Shown one piece after another: positions 6,633 through 10,116 of a stretch of DNA of 10,116 bases. A model generated the notes under the pieces. It searched no databases. It was not told where the DNA came from and worked only from the letters and a program-made list of their open reading frames with translations. Source of the stretch: JABMRP01 sp964444795 (lineage in GTDB: Bacteria; Planctomycetota; Planctomycetia; Pirellulales; Thermoguttaceae); NCBI GenBank assembly GCA_964444795.1, contig CAYUIQ010000291.1:1-10116 (forward strand), in the 5' to 3' direction. Numbering within the stretch: the stretch's first letter is position 1; the number at the start of each line of letters is the position of its first letter. The translations under genes were made by a program, and so were the position numbers.

Positions 6633-8030
6633 TCAGGCACCTCGCCGGCAGGGGAAATCGGCCATCGCCCGAACGATCCGTTCCATGGCCAGGGTGCGTG
6701 TTCCCTTGACGAGCACGAGGTCGCCGGGCAAAATCGCCTGGCCCAGGTAGGGGAGTGTTTCCTCGGGGCTGTCGCAGGGTATCGCCCGGTTCTTGGGCAT
6801 CCCGGCGGCACGAGCCCCGGCAACCACGTGCCGGGCATACTTCCCGCAAGCGATCAGCAGGTCGGCTCCGGAGACAGTAACGATTTCGCCTCCCAAGCGA
6901 TAGTGCAATCTGACGGCTTCTTCGCCCAACTCGCCCATGTCGCCGGAGACGATAATTCGCCGGCCCTCGCTGTCGAACTCTCGCAACAATTCCAGTGCCG
7001 CGCGCATGGCGGTGGGGCTGGAGTTGTAGGTATCGTTGATGATCGTCGCGCCGCGGATTCCCTCGACCTGGCACCGCAGAGGTACCGACTCGAACCGGCC
7101 CAGCGCCCGGGCCGTCACTTCCGGCTCGAACTCCAGCAATTGCCCCACGGCAACCGCCGCCAGCGCGGCCGTCAGGTTGTGTCGCCCCCAGACGGGCACG
7201 CGGAAGGTGTGCCCGTCGACGGAGAACGACAATTCGCCGTCATGGAATTGGACGTCGGTCGCCGTCAGGTGGCAATCGCTGCCGCGTCCCACGCGGATCA
7301 CGCCGGCCGGTGTGTTCTGTCCCAGCCGCCGCAGCCAGGGATCGTCGCCCAGCACGGCCTTTCCCTCCGGCGGCAGCGCGTCGAGCAGTTCCGCCTTGGT
7401 TTCGGCGATGACCTGCCGGCTGCCGAAGCCGCCCAAGTGCGCCTCGCCGATCTGGGTAATGACGCCGATTGTTGGCTTGCAGAGCCGGGCCAGTTCGGCG
7501 ATTTCTCCGCGACCGCTGGCACCCAACTCGATCACCGCGTAGTCGTGTTCCGGTTCGATTTGCAGCAGACTCAGGGGCACGCCGAACCGGTTGTTGTAGT
7601 TCCGCGGACTACACGTTCCCGTCAATCCGGCTCGCAACACGGTGTCGATCATCTGCCGCGTGGTGGTCTTGCCGACGCTTCCCGTCACGGCCACCAACTC
7701 GCCGTGGAACTGCCGCCGCTTCCACGCGGCGAGCTTCCACAGGGCGTCCAGCGTATCGTCGACCCGCAACACCCAGCGATCGGCCGGCGCTTCGATCGGC
7801 CGGCTGACCACCGCCCCGGTCGCTCCCCGGTCCAACGCCTCCCGGACGAAATCGTTCCCGTCGAAGTGTGGTCCGGACAGCGCCCAGAATACGTCCTTGG
7901 GCTCGACGTGGCGGCTGTCGGTCACAATGCGATGCACCCCGCCGGACAGACTCTGGCGCGCGGCGCCGGGGGCCGATAGCCATCGGCCGCCGATCACCTC
8001 GTGGAGTTTTCCAATCGCGGGGGTTTTCAC
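6633..8030 (-). CDS. murF: UDP-MurNAc-tripeptide:D-alanyl-D-alanine ligase
   Basis: MurF is the cytosolic ATP-dependent ligase that joins D-Ala-D-Ala to UDP-MurNAc-tripeptide, completing the pentapeptide. The 465 residues (E. coli 452) show the three Mur-ligase domains. The N-terminal UDP-binding domain has TDSRHVEPKDVFWAL (37-51). The central ATPase has P-loop VTGSVGKTTT (115-124), NYNNRFGVPLSLL (144-156), ELGASGRGEI (168-177) and IGEAHLGGFGS (194-204). K212 in ETKAELL is the probable carbamylated lysine. The C-terminal domain has INDTYNSSPTAM (331-342), SGDMGELG (362-369) and VLVKGTRTLAME (439-450). NYNNRFGVP and NDTYNSSP distinguish MurF from MurC, MurD and MurE. The start is GTG at 8030, 19 bases after the murE stop and without a Shine-Dalgarno sequence, so translation is probably coupled to murE. 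The P-loop and ligase motifs are intact. Confidence 0.95.
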   Translation of the reverse strand: MKTPAIGKLHEVIGGRWLSAPGAARQSLSGGVHRIVTDSRHVEPKDVFWALSGPHFDGNDFVREALDRGATGAVVSRPIEAPADRWVLRVDDTLDALWKLAAWKRRQFHGELVAVTGSVGKTTTRQMIDTVLRAGLTGTCSPRNYNNRFGVPLSLLQIEPEHDYAVIELGASGRGEIAELARLCKPTIGVITQIGEAHLGGFGSRQVIAETKAELLDALPPEGKAVLGDDPWLRRLGQNTPAGVIRVGRGSDCHLTATDVQFHDGELSFSVDGHTFRVPVWGRHNLTAALAAVAVGQLLEFEPEVTARALGRFESVPLRCQVEGIRGATIINDTYNSSPTAMRAALELLREFDSEGRRIIVSGDMGELGEEAVRLHYRLGGEIVTVSGADLLIACGKYARHVVAGARAAGMPKNRAIPCDSPEETLPYLGQAILPGDLVLVKGTRTLAMERIVRAMADFPCRRGA

Positions 8031-8049
8031 GGAAGTATCGCTCGTCTGT

Positions 8050-9546
8050 TTACTGTACGTTGCCGTAGACCGCCTTGCCGACCGTCAGCAACCACTCTCG
8101 GGCGGCGGCGGCGTCGCAAAAAGGAATCCGCCGGTCTTCGACGACTTGATGTGTCTCGTGGCCCTTGCCGGCGATCAATACGCAATCACCCGGCCGGGCA
8201 ATGTTCAGGGCTCGGCGAATGGCCTTCGCCCGATCCAAGCACACGTCGGCCCGATCGGGATGTTCCATGCCGCCGGTCAGATCGCCGGCGATGGCCCCGG
8301 GATCCTCGCTACGCGGATTGTCGTTCGTCACGATCACCGCATCGGCCGCCTGCTCGACGGCCCGGCCCATCAGCGGTCGCTTGGCCGCGTCGCGATCGCC
8401 GCCGGCGCCGAAAACGCAGATCAGCTTTCCTTGTGTTACTTCCCCCAGCGTCCGCAAACTGGCGGCCAGCGCGTCGGGCGTGTGGGCGTAGTCGACAAAC
8501 ACGCCGAAGGGCTGCCCGTATTCCATCCGCTCCAACCGTCCCGGCACGTAGTCGATCGATTCCAATCCTCGCACGACCGTGGTCAGATCGATTTCGTGGG
8601 CCAACCCGACCGCGGCGGCGATCAGGCAGTTCGACACATGCGCGTCGCCGATGATTCGGGTGCGTACGGGCACGGAGTGGCTGCCCGCGGAGAGCAGAAA
8701 CGTCTGCTCGCTGGCAAAGCGCTCAAGTACGGTGGCCGTGATCTCCGCCGGCGCATGCATGGCGACCGTCAGCGCCGGTCCGGCAACGCGGGGAAGCCAG
8801 GCGGCGGAGACCGGGTCGTCGGCGTTGAGCACGGCCAGCCCCTGGTGCGACAGATGGCTTAGCAGTTTCGCCTTGCTGCGCCGGTAGTCGGCCAGGCGGT
8901 GGTGGTAGTCGAGATGATCGCGGCGCACGTTGGTGATACAGGCCGTGTCGATTTCGACGCCGGCGAGGCGTGATTGATCGAGGCCGTGGCTGGAAACTTC
9001 CACGACGGCGTGCGAGCAGCCGTTTTCTTCGCTTCGGGCAAGCCACTGGGCCAATTGTTCGGCGGGGGGAGTGGTCAACGCGGCGTCGGCAATGCGCCGG
9101 CCGTCGCTATATCCCAGGGTGCTGGTCATCCCCAAGTCGAACCCGGCCGCTTTCAAAACGCCGGCGATCAGACAGCAGGTCGTCGTCTTACCGTTGGTGC
9201 CGGTTACCCCGATCACTTTCATCCGCCGACTCGGATGTCCGGCCAGCATCTGGCACAAGCGGCCGTAGGCTTCTCGAGCGTCGGGAACAATGCAGACGGG
9301 GACCGGTGCCTCGGGTACGGCCCGTTCGGACAGAATCGCCGAGCAACCCCGGGCCAACGCTTCATCGATGTGGTCGTGTCCGTCGTCAGACGTACCCCGA
9401 AACGCGGCAAACAGGTCGCCGGGGCGGATTTGCCGCGAATCGCTGGCGCACGAGTTCACACCGACGTCGTCGGCGCCGGTGAACTCGGCATCCGGCAAGA
9501 GCCGACGCAGGCCGATTCGGTCTTTTCCGCTGAGGCATACTTGCAT
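8050..9546 (-). CDS. murE: UDP-MurNAc-L-Ala-D-Glu:meso-diaminopimelate ligase
   Basis: MurE adds the third residue of the peptidoglycan stem peptide, using ATP in the cytosol. With the start at 9546 the protein has 498 residues (E. coli 495). It shows SDSRQIRPGDLFAAFRG (35-51), the P-loop GVTGTNGKTTT (113-123), LTTP (157-160), EVSSHGLDQ (183-191) and the probable carbamylated K225 in YRRSKAKLL. Further on are VDYAHTPDAL (351-360), FGAGGDRDAAKRPLMG (379-394), DNPR (409-412) and GKGHE (460-464). DNPR is the known meso-diaminopimelate recognition motif of MurE; lysine-adding enzymes differ here. This points to a DAP-type wall, as reported for planctomycetes. ATG at 9546 was chosen over a start at 9621 because AAGGAGG lies nine bases upstream of it and the extra 25 residues look nothing like a MurE N-terminus. 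It is the first gene of the cluster. Confidence 0.95.
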   Translation of the reverse strand: MQVCLSGKDRIGLRRLLPDAEFTGADDVGVNSCASDSRQIRPGDLFAAFRGTSDDGHDHIDEALARGCSAILSERAVPEAPVPVCIVPDAREAYGRLCQMLAGHPSRRMKVIGVTGTNGKTTTCCLIAGVLKAAGFDLGMTSTLGYSDGRRIADAALTTPPAEQLAQWLARSEENGCSHAVVEVSSHGLDQSRLAGVEIDTACITNVRRDHLDYHHRLADYRRSKAKLLSHLSHQGLAVLNADDPVSAAWLPRVAGPALTVAMHAPAEITATVLERFASEQTFLLSAGSHSVPVRTRIIGDAHVSNCLIAAAVGLAHEIDLTTVVRGLESIDYVPGRLERMEYGQPFGVFVDYAHTPDALAASLRTLGEVTQGKLICVFGAGGDRDAAKRPLMGRAVEQAADAVIVTNDNPRSEDPGAIAGDLTGGMEHPDRADVCLDRAKAIRRALNIARPGDCVLIAGKGHETHQVVEDRRIPFCDAAAAREWLLTVGKAVYGNVQ

Positions 9547-9550
9547 CAGA

Positions 9551-9568
9551 CCGGGCCTCCTTGCCCGG
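9551..9568 (-). promoter_or_regulatory. murE Shine-Dalgarno held in a hairpin loop
   Basis: On the minus strand the sequence is CCGGGC, AAGGAG, GCCCGG: a perfect six-base GC-only stem with the Shine-Dalgarno core as its six-base loop. The full AAGGAGG (9562-9556) is nine bases from the ATG at 9546, with its last G in the stem. The motif fixes the murE start and could tune ribosome access to the first gene of the cell-wall cluster; the second part is inference. Confidence 0.7.
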
Positions 9569-9657
9569 CAGTCCCTTAGGCGGCGGAAATGAGAAGCTCT
9601 CTTCGGCATCCCGGAATCCATTCCCAGGGGTAGCCAAACCGCTCCAAGGCGGCGACG

Positions 9658-9685
9658 ATTGTCCGAATTTTGGCAACTGTGTCAA
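9658..9685 (-). promoter_or_regulatory. Probable murE cluster promoter
   Basis: On the minus strand a perfect -35 box TTGACA (9685-9680) is followed after 16 bases by GACAAT (9663-9658), a 4/6 match to the -10 consensus. Transcription would start near 9651, giving a leader of about 105 bases that ends in the hairpin-borne Shine-Dalgarno. This is the best sigma70-like promoter in the window and supports murE as the first gene of a murE-murF-mraY-murG transcript. Confidence 0.5.
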
Positions 9686-9712
9686 GATGGAATCCTAATC
9701 AACCCGTTTAGC

Positions 9713-9759
9713 CCGGGCACTTGTGCCCGGAGTTGCCGCGTCCGTAGCCGGACCGGCAA
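9713..9759. repeat. Two adjacent strong inverted repeats upstream of the murE promoter
   Basis: CCGGGCAC (9713-9720) and GTGCCCGG (9723-9730) form a perfect eight-base inverted repeat around TT. Two bases later TTGCCG-C-GTCCG (9733-9744) pairs with CGGAC-CGGCAA (9749-9759) around the loop TAGC: eleven base pairs with one bulged C at 9739. GAATTT follows on the plus strand. The pair may be a dispersed palindromic unit or the far terminator of a neighbouring transcript; the sequence does not decide. Confidence 0.75.
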
Positions 9760-9824
9760 GAATTTAGCCAATGCGGGGGGCAACAACTGCTCGTCATCTC
9801 AGTTGTAAGTCACTGCTATACAAG

Positions 9825-9878
9825 GACTTCCGATTCAGCGACGGGAAGTCGCTTTGGAGTGCGACGACTCGTCATCGC
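9825..9878. repeat. Overlapping inverted repeats
   Basis: GACTTCC (9825-9831) pairs with GGAAGTC (9844-9850). AGCGAC (9837-9842) pairs with GTCGCT (9848-9853). The two stems share bases 9848-9850, so only one can form at a time. Just downstream, 9861-9878 is an imperfect palindrome (GCGACGAC, TC or similar centre, GTCATCGC) with one mismatch per arm. The function is unknown. Confidence 0.55.
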
Positions 9879-10072
9879 TTTCCTTCTCTGGATATGCAGA
9901 AGTCTCGGTGGCAGCTCAATGAATGAGAGAGTGGCTTGCGGTGCGTGGACGCGGGTTTCCGGAGAGTTCCGGCTCGCATTTTCAGAGCAAATGAGAGTGG
10001 TTACTGTAGAGTGTGAAGTACGGGTGCCTTTTCTCGGTTGCCAAACGTGGAGAACCGCTGGAAAACGCCCCT

Positions 10073-10106
10073 GTTTGCCAATAGTCCCCGTTTGCCAACA
10101 ATCCCC
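10073..10106. repeat. Two tandem 17-base units
   Basis: GTTTGCCAATAGTCCCC (10073-10089) is followed directly by GTTTGCCAACAATCCCC (10090-10106), identical at 15 of 17 positions. A related GGTTGCCAA occurs at 10036-10044. The array may continue beyond the window. No function is apparent. Confidence 0.6.
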
Positions 10107-10116
10107 GAATAGAGAG

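Larger units (their letters stand above)
9686..10116. other. Right-end region of about 430 bases without a recognised gene
   Basis: Beyond the murE promoter there is no recognisable gene. The base composition looks less GC-rich than in the genes. The region holds the inverted repeats at 9713-9878 and a tandem repeat at 10073-10106. One plus-strand frame is open from 9748 to the window edge (123 codons; first ATG at 9919) but its translation resembles nothing I know and no good Shine-Dalgarno precedes the ATG. ftsI and mraW, which precede murE in many bacteria, are not present in this stretch. Confidence 0.5.

Noticed and set aside
6828..7979. 383-codon plus-strand frame opposite murF
   Set aside because: It mirrors the murF coding frame, with Gln/His/Arg-rich composition typical of shadow frames.
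9547..9621. In-frame N-terminal extension of MurE from ATG at 9621
   Set aside because: The extra 25 residues are Arg-rich and unlike MurE N-termini. They would also translate through the Shine-Dalgarno hairpin that serves the ATG at 9546.
10073..10106. CRISPR array at the right edge
   Set aside because: The two 17-base units are directly adjacent with no spacers, and are too short and imperfect for CRISPR repeats.

Overview
This 10.1 kb, GC-rich window looks like chromosomal DNA from a planctomycete, probably of the Pirellulales. I base that on the compact peptidoglycan gene set, a GIDE-LemA membrane protein, the style of the PurN and MurG sequences, and dispersed palindromic elements between genes. 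The assignment rests on pattern recognition and no search was run. There is no sign of phage, insertion sequences, CRISPR, tRNA or rRNA.

Layout. The left end carries purN (+), whose stop codon directly abuts that of a convergent glycosyltransferase/TPR gene (-). A 403-base gap follows, holding a candidate promoter for the glycosyltransferase and a 66-base hairpin with 29-base arms. Next is a plus-strand gene for a membrane protein that joins a GIDE (MUL1-like) domain to a LemA domain. It converges on the last gene of a minus-strand cell-wall cluster.

The cluster reads, in transcription order, murE, murF, mraY, murG (9546 down to 3983). MurE adds meso-diaminopimelate (it has the DNPR motif) and MurF adds D-Ala-D-Ala. 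MraY puts the phospho-MurNAc-pentapeptide on undecaprenyl phosphate, and MurG adds GlcNAc to give lipid II. These are four steps of one pathway in biochemical order. murD and ftsW, which often lie among these genes in other bacteria, are absent here. murE appears to be the first gene: it has a good sigma70-like promoter, a leader of about 100 bases, and a Shine-Dalgarno sequence in the loop of a GC-only hairpin. The 297-base murF-mraY gap contains four tandem 15-base units just upstream of mraY and a possible internal promoter.

The right 430 bases hold no recognised gene. They contain a run of strong inverted repeats and a 17-base tandem repeat. One plus-strand frame stays open to the window edge but has no recognisable product.

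No clearly new multi-gene system is visible. The most notable items are the murE ribosome-binding-site hairpin, the 66-base palindromic element, the repeats before mraY, the reduced dcw cluster and the GIDE-LemA protein.
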